This document shows positions 24,195 to 32,965 of a DNA stretch of 64,000 bases, piece by piece. The stretch is taken from the NCBI RefSeq assembly GCF_012273655.1, contig NZ_JAAWWP010000009.1, forward strand, positions 186,001 to 250,000, written 5' to 3'. This DNA is from Streptomyces physcomitrii. Lineage in GTDB: Bacteria > Actinomycetota > Actinomycetes > Streptomycetales > Streptomycetaceae. The number at the start of each line of letters is the position of its first letter. Positions within the stretch are counted from its first letter, which is position 1. Below the pieces are notes generated by a model, which did not search any database, was not told where the DNA came from, and worked only from the letters and a program-made list of their open reading frames with translations. The translations under genes and the position numbers were made by a program.

Positions 24195-27100
24195 CGCGGG
24201 AACCTCCTGCGTCCCCGGGCGATCTGCGCGAGGGCGCGCGTCACCGCCTCGGTGTTCTCCTCCGAGGCGCGCTGGGTACCGATCAGCCGGTTGTGGTGCA
24301 TGTGCAGCACACTGGCGAGAACGCGCGGGAGCCGCACGGCAGGAAACGCGTCCAGGGCCTCGTCCCGGGCGTCGAGGGCGTTCAGTGCCGCGGTCGCGCC
24401 CGCCGCGCGGAGTACGGCGCGCAAGCCGTCGCCGTCCAGCAGGCGCAAGGCCTCGGCGCGGTGCTCGCGGAAGTACGCGTGAGCCCTGTCGTTCCTGGGA
24501 CGCTCCAGGCACCAGTCCGTCCAGGCGTCGCCGCGGGCCCGTCGCAGCAGGTCGAGGTAGTTGGCCGCGGCCAGCACCTGCGGACTGGCATCGAGGGCCT
24601 CGGTTTCGAGCAGCCTCAGCTGTTCGAGTACCGCGACGCTGTCGCGGTGGAAGAGGTCCTCGGCCGCCGCGATCGCTTCCCGGCCGCCGTACCGCGCCTC
24701 CTCGGGCTCGTAACCGTCCAGGACGAAGCCGCCCGCCATACCGGCGCGGCGCACCTGGGCCACCCAGTCCAGCATCAGCGGCGTCAACTGCCCTGCCAGT
24801 ACGTCGGGTTCGGCGTGGAAGCGCAGTCTCAGATGCGGTTCCGAGTCGATGTAGCGGATGAAGAACCACCGGTCCACTCCGGACGGCAGCGCGGCCAGCA
24901 GGAGCGGCAGCTGCTCGGTCAGCAGCTCGTTGTGGCGGCTCGTGGCGACGTACAGCCTGCCGTACAGCCAGTGGCGGTCGTGGCGTGGCGGGGGCGCCGT
25001 GGCCGCGCGGAACGAAGGCGTGCGGGACGGCTCGGGGGCGGGGCGCGCGGGAAGCAGTGAGAGCACCAGCTCGCCGCTGAAGGGCTTCCCGTCCGAGTTC
25101 AGCCACCCCTGCCCGCGTCCCGCGTCCTCAGCTGTCTCGAACAGGGTGAGGCCCGAGTGGCGGTCGAGTTCCCGGCGCAGAAGCGTCCGGTGCAGCGCGG
25201 CCGAGAGGTCCAGTTCCAGCCTGCGGTCTCCGTCGCCGACCATGACGCGGTCGGGCAGGTGCCAGCGGTCCCGCCAGGCGGCGAGCCGGTCCGCCCAGGC
25301 GGCGTCGTCGAGCGAACTGTCCCGCAGAGCCGGGTCGGACAGGTGCCAGCGAGCCGGGGTGAGCACCGTACGGCCGTACCGGACCCTGGGCAGCCGAGGG
25401 GCCGCGGTGAGACTGCCCCAGCGCCACAGCGGCCAGGTGTCGTGCGACATGGTCGACACCTCGCGTATCAGCCGCACCGCGACCGGGGACATCGACGGCA
25501 GCAGCATGCAGGGGAACTCCGGCACGAGCGGGCGCCCGGTGGTGGCGTCCACGACGTACAGCCGCTCGCGGTCCGCGGCGAGCGCCAGGTCCCGCATGCC
25601 GCGCACCGCGGGGGAGGAACGATCCGCGTAGCAGCCCACGGCGATCAGCTCGTCCCTGGTGCGGGGGACCCGGGTGACGTTCACGGCCCGCCCGGAACGC
25701 GGGGCGAATGCGAGGTCCGCGTGGAGGGCGTCGCGGTCGGGCGTGGCCTCGGCGGCCCGGCGCAGCGTCTCACCGAGTGCGGCGGTGCCGCCGACGAGGT
25801 GGGAGAAGCGACCGCTGAGCGAACCGGGCGAGAACGAACCCATCACCGGGGAGAGCACGAGGGCGAAGTCGCCCCGGCCGACCGCCTCGGCCGAGGTTCC
25901 CGTCAGCTGCACACAGAGTTCGACGCCGGTCGAGGGCGCGGGGCGGCCGCCTCCCAGCCGATCCAGCGTCGCGTCGTCGAGGACGACCTCGGGCGAGGCC
26001 GAGGCGATGGCGCCGAGGGCGAGGTCCGCGAGGACCGCCTCGCGGTCCTGCTCGCCCGGGCCGGGGGCATCGGCACCGGGCAGGCGCCGCTCGCTGCCGG
26101 GATATCCGGCCGGTGCGCCCAGGCCCCGGTGCGGGTCCAGGACATCGGCCAGCGGTACGGCCTGCCCGGTTCCGTACCGTTCGGTGAACGCGGCGTGGTA
26201 CTCGCGGAGCGCGGCGGGCGGCACGCTCTCGGGTGCGACCAGCTGCAGTACGTGTGCCGCCCGCTCGGCATCGCGCAGCACCTCGCGGGGCAGAACGACC
26301 TCCGCGTCGACGCGCAAGTCGACCTGGAGCGGGTGCTCGCCGGGGTGCAGAGCGCGGGCGGCCTCCACCGCGGTGTGCCATCGGTGCAGTCCCGTCCCGA
26401 CGGGTGCCTCGCGGTAGTCGTCGACCAGGGCGGACAGCGAGGTGAGCCGGGCAGCCGCGTCCGGCTCGCCGATGCTCTCCAGGACGGTGGTCACATGGGA
26501 CAGCGGGTCGGCCGCGGACAGCGGCGGCCGCAGCTCCGTGAGCAGGAAACCCTGCTGGACCAGCCGCAGCAGCAGCTTCCCCTTCGCCGTGGCGGGGACG
26601 GTCGGGTACGCCGCGTCCAGACGGGACAAGAGGTCCGCCACGGGACACGGATGCTGCGCCGCCTCCAGAATGGCGCCCACCGCCCCGGTGTTCTTGACCG
26701 ACACCTCCTGGACCGTCCGGCCGCCGCTGCCGCCGGATCGCGTCGAGGAGGCGGTGCCGGAATCCTCCTGCTCGACACCGGCCGGCAGCACCCAGCGTTC
26801 CGCCCGCGCGAAGACGAGATCGTTGGTGACGACGCGCAGCTTGCCCAGCACAGCGAGATCGCTCTCCCAGCCGGCGACGAGTCCCCGAAGCCAACCGCCG
26901 TCCGGCAGAACCGACTTGCTGTGCGACGAGCCCAGACGTACCTGGCAGGTGTCCGCGAAAGTCACCGGCGCCACCCCGGCGAGCAGTCCGAAGGGGGTGG
27001 GGCGGCCCGCCGCTCTCAGGGCATAGCGCGTCACCGAAACCGCGAGCTTGCGCAGGGCCTTGGGCCTGGCCTCCCCGGCCTTGCGGCGGACCGAGTCGAG

Positions 27101-27304
27101 AGCATGGTGCAAGGAGGGGCTGGAAACCGCGAGAGCCTCCGCGAAGCCCTTGTCGGCGGTCAGCTCGTCGAGATAGGCCACCGTCCGTGCGCGGTCGAAC
27201 GAACCGATGTCCACATACGTCGCCGCGGCGCTTGTCTTCGGCAGCAACGGCATCCGCAGCATCGCCGTGTGCTCCGCACGGAAACCCGAAGCCTCCACCT
27301 GCAT
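24191..27304 (-). CDS. LanB-type lantibiotic dehydratase, full length with SpaB C-terminal domain
   Basis: This 1037-residue enzyme should dehydrate Ser/Thr of the neighbouring precursor by glutamyl-tRNA-dependent glutamylation and elimination. The N-terminal glutamylation part shows family stretches LRKLAVSVTRYALRAAGRPT and PFGLLAGVAPV (about residues 85-115). The C-terminal ~270 residues form the elimination (thiopeptide-type/SpaB_C) domain, with HDRHWLYGRLYVATSRHNEL, RWFFIRYIDSEPHLRLRFH, and a late FHRDSVAVLEQLRLLE. Both domains are in one protein, as in true class I LanB rather than split thiopeptide enzymes. ATG 27304 follows GGGGAAGG. It is 107 bp downstream of the precursor gene, across a strong hairpin. 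Confidence 0.93.
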   Translation of the reverse strand: MQVEASGFRAEHTAMLRMPLLPKTSAAATYVDIGSFDRARTVAYLDELTADKGFAEALAVSSPSLHHALDSVRRKAGEARPKALRKLAVSVTRYALRAAGRPTPFGLLAGVAPVTFADTCQVRLGSSHSKSVLPDGGWLRGLVAGWESDLAVLGKLRVVTNDLVFARAERWVLPAGVEQEDSGTASSTRSGGSGGRTVQEVSVKNTGAVGAILEAAQHPCPVADLLSRLDAAYPTVPATAKGKLLLRLVQQGFLLTELRPPLSAADPLSHVTTVLESIGEPDAAARLTSLSALVDDYREAPVGTGLHRWHTAVEAARALHPGEHPLQVDLRVDAEVVLPREVLRDAERAAHVLQLVAPESVPPAALREYHAAFTERYGTGQAVPLADVLDPHRGLGAPAGYPGSERRLPGADAPGPGEQDREAVLADLALGAIASASPEVVLDDATLDRLGGGRPAPSTGVELCVQLTGTSAEAVGRGDFALVLSPVMGSFSPGSLSGRFSHLVGGTAALGETLRRAAEATPDRDALHADLAFAPRSGRAVNVTRVPRTRDELIAVGCYADRSSPAVRGMRDLALAADRERLYVVDATTGRPLVPEFPCMLLPSMSPVAVRLIREVSTMSHDTWPLWRWGSLTAAPRLPRVRYGRTVLTPARWHLSDPALRDSSLDDAAWADRLAAWRDRWHLPDRVMVGDGDRRLELDLSAALHRTLLRRELDRHSGLTLFETAEDAGRGQGWLNSDGKPFSGELVLSLLPARPAPEPSRTPSFRAATAPPPRHDRHWLYGRLYVATSRHNELLTEQLPLLLAALPSGVDRWFFIRYIDSEPHLRLRFHAEPDVLAGQLTPLMLDWVAQVRRAGMAGGFVLDGYEPEEARYGGREAIAAAEDLFHRDSVAVLEQLRLLETEALDASPQVLAAANYLDLLRRARGDAWTDWCLERPRNDRAHAYFREHRAEALRLLDGDGLRAVLRAAGATAALNALDARDEALDAFPAVRLPRVLASVLHMHHNRLIGTQRASEENTEAVTRALAQIARGRRRFPR

Positions 27305-27367
27305 GTGCCTTCCCCTGTCAGCGCGGTGCGGTCCCGAGGGGGACTGCCGGTACCACGGTCGCGAGGA

Positions 27368-27394
27368 CGGGGCCCGGCCGGATACCGGGCCCCG
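27368..27394. terminator. Perfect hairpin between lanA and lanB, probable transcript attenuator
   Basis: CGGGGCCCGG (27368-27377) and CCGGGCCCCG (27385-27394) form a perfect 10-bp stem around a 7-nt loop. It lies 17 bp past the precursor stop codon on the transcribed strand. Partial termination there would give more precursor than enzyme transcript, as in other RiPP operons. Confidence 0.65.
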
Positions 27395-27411
27395 TAGTGG
27401 ATCAATCGGGA

Positions 27412-27612
27412 TCAGGAGCAGTAGCAGCCGCTGATACCGGTGGGACAGTGTTCCGTGGTGAGCCAGCAGATAGCCGAAAGGTCACTGGACGCGGGCGCTC
27501 CACCGATACCGGCGACTTCCACCTTGATATCCAGATCGAATTCCTGCAGCGCACTGTCCTCGCACTGCTCTACGAGCGCGATACCGGGCACGGGGCCTCC
27601 TCTGGTCGACAT
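27412..27612 (-). CDS. Class I lanthipeptide precursor peptide (FxLD type)
   Basis: This 66-residue peptide has a leader with the FxLD-type recognition motif FDLDIKV (residues 25-31), which LanB enzymes recognise. Its core is rich in Cys and Ser/Thr: Cys49, 56, 63 and 65, and Ser/Thr at 42, 43, 46, 52, 53, 58, 61 and 66, ending ISGCYCS. Up to four rings are possible, including two closely spaced C-terminal cysteines. The cleavage site is uncertain; GIGGAPA (35-41) is the likely boundary. ATG 27612 has a weak ribosome site. GTG 27591 follows GAGGAGG by four bases and is an alternative start. The gene immediately precedes lanB and lanC on the same strand. Confidence 0.85.
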   Translation of the reverse strand: MSTRGGPVPGIALVEQCEDSALQEFDLDIKVEVAGIGGAPASSDLSAICWLTTEHCPTGISGCYCS

Positions 27613-27934
27613 GCCTTGTCTGGTGAATCGTGCGGCAAGCAGTCTGACCTCAAGGGGTGTCTCGTCAAAAGACGCGCGAGTGGTACCTGAGAGAAGCTCT
27701 AGTTCGCAACTCGCCTACTGGACAGGCAGGTTGTCCATGAGTAGCCTCAATTTCTTTTCGCTGTCGCCCATCTGTGCGTGATGCGTGCCGTTTTGTCGCT
27801 TCCCGCTTGGGTGGACCGGGGGAAGTGGCGGCAGGTGATGTCGGCGAGAAGCACCGCGGTGTCATCGTATTCGCCTTCTGAATCCGGCATTGTGGCACGT
27901 CTTCTTCTTTCTGGTTTTCCTTTCCGATACGGCT

Positions 27935-28023
<89 letters not shown>

Positions 28024-28160
28024 GTGCGAAGGCCCGGAATATCCAGGCCGCAATGGCGGGACCTCCGGAATGGACAGCAGGGCTCGTCCCGGCAGCTCGC
28101 CGCGAGTGGGCCCGGTATCCGCCGGTTTCGCAGGCCGGTCGCCGATGTCATCCTGGCAGG

Positions 28161-28433
28161 GTGACCGGCGGCGAGCAGCGAACCGACAGGCGCTTGGAGC
28201 AGACGATCCGCGACCTCCTGGAGCGCCGGAGCCCCACGGCCACCATCTGCCCCTCGGAAGCGGCACGCGAGGTGTACCAGGGCGACGACGACGGCTGGCG
28301 TTCCCTGATGGAACCAGCCCGTCGCGCGGCCCAGCGGCTGGCCGAAGCGGGCGAGGTGGAGATCACCCAGGGCGGCTGCCCCGTCAGGTCGGCCGAAGCC
28401 CGCGGTCCGATCCGCATCCGGCGCCTTCGCTGA
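28161..28433 (+). CDS. DUF3253-type small protein
   Basis: This 90-residue soluble protein matches the DUF3253 pattern in full: LEQTIRDLLERRSPTATICP near the N-terminus, SEAAREVYQGDDDGWRSLME, then RRAAQRLAEAGEVEITQGG and a GPIRIRRL ending. The family looks like a small winged-helix fold, and its role is unknown. I use the GTG at 28161 because the family begins here; the open frame upstream runs through Pro/Arg-rich sequence with no homology. The ribosome site is weak (GGCAGG directly adjacent). It ends 27 bp before the convergent FG-GAP gene. Confidence 0.8.
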   Translation: MTGGEQRTDRRLEQTIRDLLERRSPTATICPSEAAREVYQGDDDGWRSLMEPARRAAQRLAEAGEVEITQGGCPVRSAEARGPIRIRRLR

Positions 28434-28460
28434 CTCCCGCCCGGCCCCGCGTCCCCGGAC

Positions 28461-29936
28461 TCAGCCTCCCAGTACCTCTCCGAAGCGGACCGCGCCGGCC
28501 GCGGGGTGCAGCGCCGCCGACCCCTCGGTGACCGGGCCCCGGCTGCTTCCCGGGAGGACCCAGACGCCGCCGGAGTCCTCGTTCTCGCCGGGGGAGCCGA
28601 TCAGCAGTTCGGGGGCGCCGTCCCGGTTCAGGTCACGCAGGCGTACCGCCGTGCCGAACACGTCCCCGGCCTCGGCGTTGCCGGGCACCGGGTGGGTGTC
28701 CTGGTGGAAGAAGGCGGCTCGGGCGGTGCCGGTGGGGTCCAGGAGACCGTCCGCACCGCCGTGCAGCAGGACGACCCGGCCGGCCGCGCGCTGGCTGCCG
28801 ATCGCCTTGGCCGGGGTTCCGACGGCGAGTTCGGCGCGGCCGTCCCCGTCGGTGTCCGCGGCGGCCAGCGCGGCGCCGAAGTCGTCGTCCGCGTTTCCGT
28901 CGCCGGGCAGGCCGGGGGTGTTCTGGTCCACGGTCTGGGTCCGCTCGCCGAAGGTCCCCCGCGCGCCGTACAGCACATGTACCCGGCCGCCCGTGGACTC
29001 CCCCTCGCCGCAGAGCCCGGGTTGCTCACTCACCCGGCAGCCGCCCACCGCCAGGTCGTCCAGCCCGTCGCCGTCGAAGTCCCCGGCGGCCACCGACAGG
29101 CCGTGGTTGGCCATGCCCCAGAGCCGCTCGGGTGCGCCGCTCCTCCAGTCGTAGACGGCGGTGATGGGGACGTCCATCGCGGAGGCGGTCGCGGCCAGCT
29201 CCTGGACCCCGTCCCCGTCGAAGTCCCCGGCGGCGAGCCGCGCCACCCCGCCGCCCATCGACAGCCGGACGATCTTCTCCGCCGGACGTGCGGCGTCGCC
29301 CGGCCCGAACGGCCCCGGTACGTAGGCGAGTCCGCCGCTCTCCTCGGTGTGCGAGTCGAAGGCGATGTCCACCGCGCCGTCGCCGTCGAAGTCGCGGGCG
29401 ATCACGGAGGCGCCCAACCGCCCGTAGGGGGCGACATCCTTGGTGAGGGTGCTCGCCCCGTCCAGCGCGCCGTCGCCGCCCCAGACGACGGTGACGATGC
29501 CGCGTCCCTCGGCGCCGTGGTCCTCCCCGGGGCTTCCGACGACCAGGTCGGTGCGGCCGTCGCCGTCGACATCGGCCGCGTCCACCGAGGCACCGAACCG
29601 GTCCCCCTTCTCGGCGGTGCCCGGCACGCCGCCCGCGCCCTGCCGTACGGTGGTCCGCTCGCCGGTGGTCGGGCCGTCGGGGCCGCCCCAGTGGATGACC
29701 ACCTGCCCGGCTTCCGCGGCCCCGCCGACCCGGGCCGCCGGTACCCCGACGGCGAGATCTCCGTAGCCGTCGCCGTTGAAGTCCGGTACGGCGGCGGGCG
29801 CCAACTGCCGCGCCTGGTCAGCCGGTGCCGCACTCGCCGCTCCGGCGCCGGTCACCGTCCCGGCCACCAGCACGGCGGCGCCGCACAGGCCCCACCGGCG
29901 TCGTCGTGCGGTGTGCCGCGGTTCCTTGCCTGCCAC
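28461..29936 (-). CDS. Secreted FG-GAP/VCBS-repeat (integrin-like beta-propeller) protein
   Basis: This 491-residue protein has a signal peptide (RRRRWGLCGAAVLVAGTVTG ... ASAAPA). Seven calcium-binding FG-GAP repeats follow, each with a D-x-D/N-x-D-G core: DFNGDGYGDLAVG, DVDGDGRTDLVVGSPGE, DFDGDGAVDIAF, DFDGDGVQELAA, DFDGDGLDDLAVGG, DTDGDGRAELAVGTP and DLNRDGAPELLIGSPGE. Seven blades are enough to close a beta-propeller. It should be extracellular and calcium-binding; no catalytic domain is fused, so adhesion or ligand binding is likelier than catalysis. GTG 29936 follows GGAGGAG and is a better start than upstream candidates. It is divergent from the PP2C phosphatase. Confidence 0.9.
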   Translation of the reverse strand: MAGKEPRHTARRRRWGLCGAAVLVAGTVTGAGAASAAPADQARQLAPAAVPDFNGDGYGDLAVGVPAARVGGAAEAGQVVIHWGGPDGPTTGERTTVRQGAGGVPGTAEKGDRFGASVDAADVDGDGRTDLVVGSPGEDHGAEGRGIVTVVWGGDGALDGASTLTKDVAPYGRLGASVIARDFDGDGAVDIAFDSHTEESGGLAYVPGPFGPGDAARPAEKIVRLSMGGGVARLAAGDFDGDGVQELAATASAMDVPITAVYDWRSGAPERLWGMANHGLSVAAGDFDGDGLDDLAVGGCRVSEQPGLCGEGESTGGRVHVLYGARGTFGERTQTVDQNTPGLPGDGNADDDFGAALAAADTDGDGRAELAVGTPAKAIGSQRAAGRVVLLHGGADGLLDPTGTARAAFFHQDTHPVPGNAEAGDVFGTAVRLRDLNRDGAPELLIGSPGENEDSGGVWVLPGSSRGPVTEGSAALHPAAGAVRFGEVLGG

Positions 29937-30337
29937 AGGGTTCTCCTCCTCGTACCCGGGATCGCGCGGGCCTCGGTCAGGAACCCGCCGTGGTGCGCTC
30001 GTCGGGCGCGCACCTTCGCAGAGAGGACTCCCGGGCCGGGTCGAAGGATGTGCCGCGGCCTCGCGCACTCTGCAACGGGCGTGCGGGGAGGCGGCATTGG
30101 CCGGGCGGGCAGAGAACCCCGTCCCTCGGCCTCCTCCCCGCCTTCCCCGGGGACCGCCTCAACGGGCCCGGCCCTCCGCGTACTTCACCGTGCCCATGCG
30201 AGGGAACGTGACCGTTTCCGCCGTGGGCGGAGGCGGTCCGGGGCCGTATGCGGGCCGTCGGAAGGTGAGTGCGTCGAGGTGACTTGTGATGTGGATGGTG
30301 AGCCGGGGAAGGCGATCAGGAACCTAAGGGGGACAGG
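29937..30337. other. 401-bp divergent promoter region
   Basis: This separates the FG-GAP gene and the phosphatase gene and must hold both promoters. I see no convincing small gene and no strong repeat. Confidence 0.4.
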
Positions 30338-31537
30338 ATGACGGGTGATCGACTCGGGTTGGCCGACCTGTTGGACGCTGCGGAGAACGCTTCGCCGGTG
30401 GCGTCGATCGACGTGGTGGCACACAACCTGCGGGAGCGGTTCGGGGCCCGGTACGTGTCGTTCTTGTTCACGGATGTGGTGGGCCGGAAGGTGGTGCGGG
30501 TCACCGAGGAGACCGACACCTACCAGGGGCGCCGGGCCGAGCAGATCCCGCTGGCCGGCAGCGTCTACGACCGGGTGCTGCGGACCCAGGAGCTGGTCCA
30601 CGTCGCCGACGGCGGTTCCGGGTGGCGGGTGCTGGCCCCGGTCACCAACCGGGGCGACCCCATCGGAGTGCTGGAGCTGTTCCTGTCCGAGGCCACCGCC
30701 GGCATCCTGGAGCAGGTGGAGGAGGCCGCGCACGCGCTGGCGTACATCATCGTCACCGACCGGCGCTTCACCGACCTCTACCACTGGGGCCAGCGCACCA
30801 CCCCGGTCAGCCTGGCGGGCGAGATCCAGCGCCAGCTCCTGCCCACCGCCCCCTCCTGCGAAGCCGCCGAGTTCACCCTCGCCTGCGCCCTGGCCCCGGC
30901 CGGAGTGGTGGCCGGTGACAGCTACGACTACGCCCTGGACCACGACACCCTGCATCTGTCGATCACCGACGCCATGGGCCACGACACCGACTCCGCCCTT
31001 CTGGCCACCCTTGCCGTCAACGCGTCCCGCCGCGCCCGCCGCGACCACGTCGACCTCGCCGAGCAGGCCCATCAGACCCATCAGGCCTTCGCGTACCGCG
31101 AGAATCCGGTCTTCGTCACCGGCCAGCTCGTACGCATCGCCCTGGACGGCTCCGGTGCCCAGCTCGTCAACGCGGGCCACCCCTGGCCCCTGCGCCTGCG
31201 CGACGGCAAGGTGCACCAGGTGGAACTGAAGGTCAACACCCCTTTCGGAGTCGCCTCACCCGGGCCCTTCCACGTACAGGACGTGGACTGCCGCCCCGGT
31301 GACCGGTTCGTCTTCTACACCGACGGGATGCAGGACCGGCTGGCGGCCTCGGTCGATCTGCCCGGGCTGATCCAGGCCACCCTCGACGAGCACCCGCGCG
31401 AAGTCGTCCGGACCCTGGTCGCCGCCGTCCTCGACGCCACCGACCAGGACCTCGTCGACGACGCCACCGTCATCTGCCTGGACTGGCACGGCCCCGACAC
31501 CGAAGGCCGCGACACCTTCGGCGGCATTGGCACCTGA
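30338..31537 (+). CDS. GAF-domain PP2C-type (SpoIIE-like) protein phosphatase
   Basis: This 399-residue cytosolic protein has a GAF-like sensor domain (about residues 20-140, RFGARYVSFLFTDVVGRKVV) and a C-terminal PP2C/SpoIIE domain. Phosphatase metal-binding motifs are VAGDSYDY (GD-x-x-D-type), SITDAMGHDTDSAL and a late DDATVICLDW. The domain order is that of Streptomyces regulators that dephosphorylate anti-sigma-factor antagonists. The usual GDWYD motif reads GDSYDY here, so the second aromatic position differs. ATG 30338 follows GGGGGACAGG. No anti-sigma partner gene is adjacent, so its target is elsewhere. Confidence 0.9.
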   Translation: MTGDRLGLADLLDAAENASPVASIDVVAHNLRERFGARYVSFLFTDVVGRKVVRVTEETDTYQGRRAEQIPLAGSVYDRVLRTQELVHVADGGSGWRVLAPVTNRGDPIGVLELFLSEATAGILEQVEEAAHALAYIIVTDRRFTDLYHWGQRTTPVSLAGEIQRQLLPTAPSCEAAEFTLACALAPAGVVAGDSYDYALDHDTLHLSITDAMGHDTDSALLATLAVNASRRARRDHVDLAEQAHQTHQAFAYRENPVFVTGQLVRIALDGSGAQLVNAGHPWPLRLRDGKVHQVELKVNTPFGVASPGPFHVQDVDCRPGDRFVFYTDGMQDRLAASVDLPGLIQATLDEHPREVVRTLVAAVLDATDQDLVDDATVICLDWHGPDTEGRDTFGGIGT

Positions 31538-31540
31538 CCC

Positions 31541-31561
31541 GCCCGGGGCCGGGGCCCGGGC
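31541..31561. terminator. Hairpin terminator between convergent genes
   Basis: GCCCGGG (31541-31547) and CCCGGGC (31555-31561) form a 7-bp stem with a 7-nt loop, just after the phosphatase stop and facing the glycosyltransferase 3' end. It could serve both directions. Confidence 0.5.
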
Positions 31562-31610
31562 CTGTCCCCCTGACCGGATCTCCGGGCCGCGCTCCTGGTC
31601 GCCGTCCCGG

Positions 31611-32345
31611 CTACCGCTCGGCCTTCGGGGAACGCCCCTCCAGGTGGTGCAGGAAGGCACCGAAGCCGTGGGGTGCCCGGTGGCTCGTGCGGCCCGAGGT
31701 CACCACGGGACAGGCGTCGGTGCGCAGGATGCGGGTGTGCGGGGGCAGGGCGTCGACGAGTGCGTGGTCCTCGCTGTGCGGGACGGCGGGAAAGCCACCT
31801 GCTTGCAGATAGGTGTCGGCGCGGATGCCGAAGTTGGCGCCGTGGACGTGCGGGTGGTGCCAGCGGGGGCCGGTGCGTCCGGCGAAGTAGTGGGCGTCGT
31901 GCAGGGCCCGTACGGCCGGTTTCACCCGGGGAGTGGCGGAGAGCCGGACGGTGCCGAGCACGCACTGCCAGTTATCGCGGGCGCAGGTGAGCTGGTGCAG
32001 GAGCCAGGAGGGGTGGACCCGGCAGTCGGCGTCGGTGGTGGCGATCCACGTGGTCTCCGAGGACGCGCCGCAGGAGGCCAGGCCCCGGGACACGGCGGCG
32101 GCCCGGGCGCCGCCCGCGGAGCGCTGCCCGACCTCCACCACGTCGGCGCCGAAGCTTTCCGCGACGGCCCTGGAGCCGTCGGTGCAGGAGTCGGCGGCCA
32201 CCACCAGCGTCAGCGGGGGAGCGGTGGGAAGGGCACGGCGGCAGTGCTCCTGCGCCCGCCTCAGGGTACGGAGGACGCCGGGCAGGCTTGCCGCCTCGTT
32301 GTGCGCGGGGACGGCGACGACGAGGGCGTCGATCGCCGTGGTCAC
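31611..32345 (-). CDS. Family 2-type glycosyltransferase
   Basis: This 244-residue cytoplasmic GT-A enzyme has IDALVVAVPAHNEAASLPGV at the N-terminus, VVAADSCTDGS and the metal-binding WIATTDADCRVHPSWL. The acceptor-side loop includes HVHGANFGIRADTYLQAGGF and SEDHALVDAL. It lacks membrane helices. Start GTG 32345 overlaps the upstream methyltransferase stop (GTGA). It is the last gene of the acyl-CoA dehydrogenase / PIG-L / methyltransferase / glycosyltransferase operon. The four together suggest assembly of a modified, deacetylated and methylated glycoconjugate. Donor and acceptor cannot be deduced. Confidence 0.9.
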   Translation of the reverse strand: MTTAIDALVVAVPAHNEAASLPGVLRTLRRAQEHCRRALPTAPPLTLVVAADSCTDGSRAVAESFGADVVEVGQRSAGGARAAAVSRGLASCGASSETTWIATTDADCRVHPSWLLHQLTCARDNWQCVLGTVRLSATPRVKPAVRALHDAHYFAGRTGPRWHHPHVHGANFGIRADTYLQAGGFPAVPHSEDHALVDALPPHTRILRTDACPVVTSGRTSHRAPHGFGAFLHHLEGRSPKAER

Positions 32346-32965
32346 AGCAGGCCTTCGGCGGCCGCGGGGGTCGGCGGCAGCACCCCGTCCGGCAGGGGGC
32401 GGGTGAAGGTCCCCAGGACGAAGTCGGGATCGCGGAATCCGAATCCCTCGATCAGCCCGTTCGTCTGCCGCAGGCGGGAGGCGAGTTGGGAGCCGGTGAG
32501 GCGGTGCTCGGCGACCGGGTGGTCCCAGTGAACGGTCACGAGGGTGCCGCCGGGCTCCAGGCAGCGCGCGGTGCGGTCGAGGACCTCCCGCAGTCCGTCC
32601 TCGTCGAAGTAGTAGAGGAGTTCGGACAGCACCACCAGGTCGAAGGTCCCCTCGGGCCACTGCTCCGGGACGACGAGGTGCTCGGTACGGACATGGGGGA
32701 GGCCGCGGTTGCGTGCGGCCGCCTCCTCGACCGCACGCGGGACCCGGTCGGAGGCGAGCAGCGAGTCGCAGCGGTCGGCCAGCAGCCGGGTCAACACCCC
32801 GACCGAGCAGCCCGGTTCGAAGGCGCGTCGGTAGCGCGGGCGCGGCAGGGCGGCCAGGGTCAGCGCGTACTTGCGCTGCTCGTACCAGCGCCCCGCAAGG
32901 TCCCAGGGGTCCGCGGCACGGGCGTACATCGCGTCGAAGTACGTGCTGGGCGTGGGGGTGTCCAT
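32342..32965 (-). CDS. NodS-like SAM-dependent methyltransferase
   Basis: This 207-residue class I methyltransferase starts PSTYFDAMYARAADPWDLAG, then RWYEQRKYALTLAALPRPRY, a pattern shared with NodS-type N-methyltransferases. SAM-binding motif I is FEPGCSVGVLTRLLA, and FDLVVLSELLYYF is motif II/post-II. NodS methylates the free amine of a chitooligosaccharide after NodB deacetylates it. The adjacent PIG-L deacetylase suggests an analogous deacetylate-then-N-methylate sequence here, which is inference. ATG 32965 overlaps the deacetylase stop (ATGA). Confidence 0.9.
   Translation of the reverse strand: MDTPTPSTYFDAMYARAADPWDLAGRWYEQRKYALTLAALPRPRYRRAFEPGCSVGVLTRLLADRCDSLLASDRVPRAVEEAAARNRGLPHVRTEHLVVPEQWPEGTFDLVVLSELLYYFDEDGLREVLDRTARCLEPGGTLVTVHWDHPVAEHRLTGSQLASRLRQTNGLIEGFGFRDPDFVLGTFTRPLPDGVLPPTPAAAEGLL

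Noticed and set aside
25157..27397. Rightward 746-codon frame opposite lanB
   Set aside because: The opposite strand encodes a clear full-length LanB; the frame is a compositional shadow.
27613..27900. A second lanthipeptide precursor upstream of lanA
   Set aside because: No short frame there has an FxLD-type leader and a Cys/Ser/Thr core.
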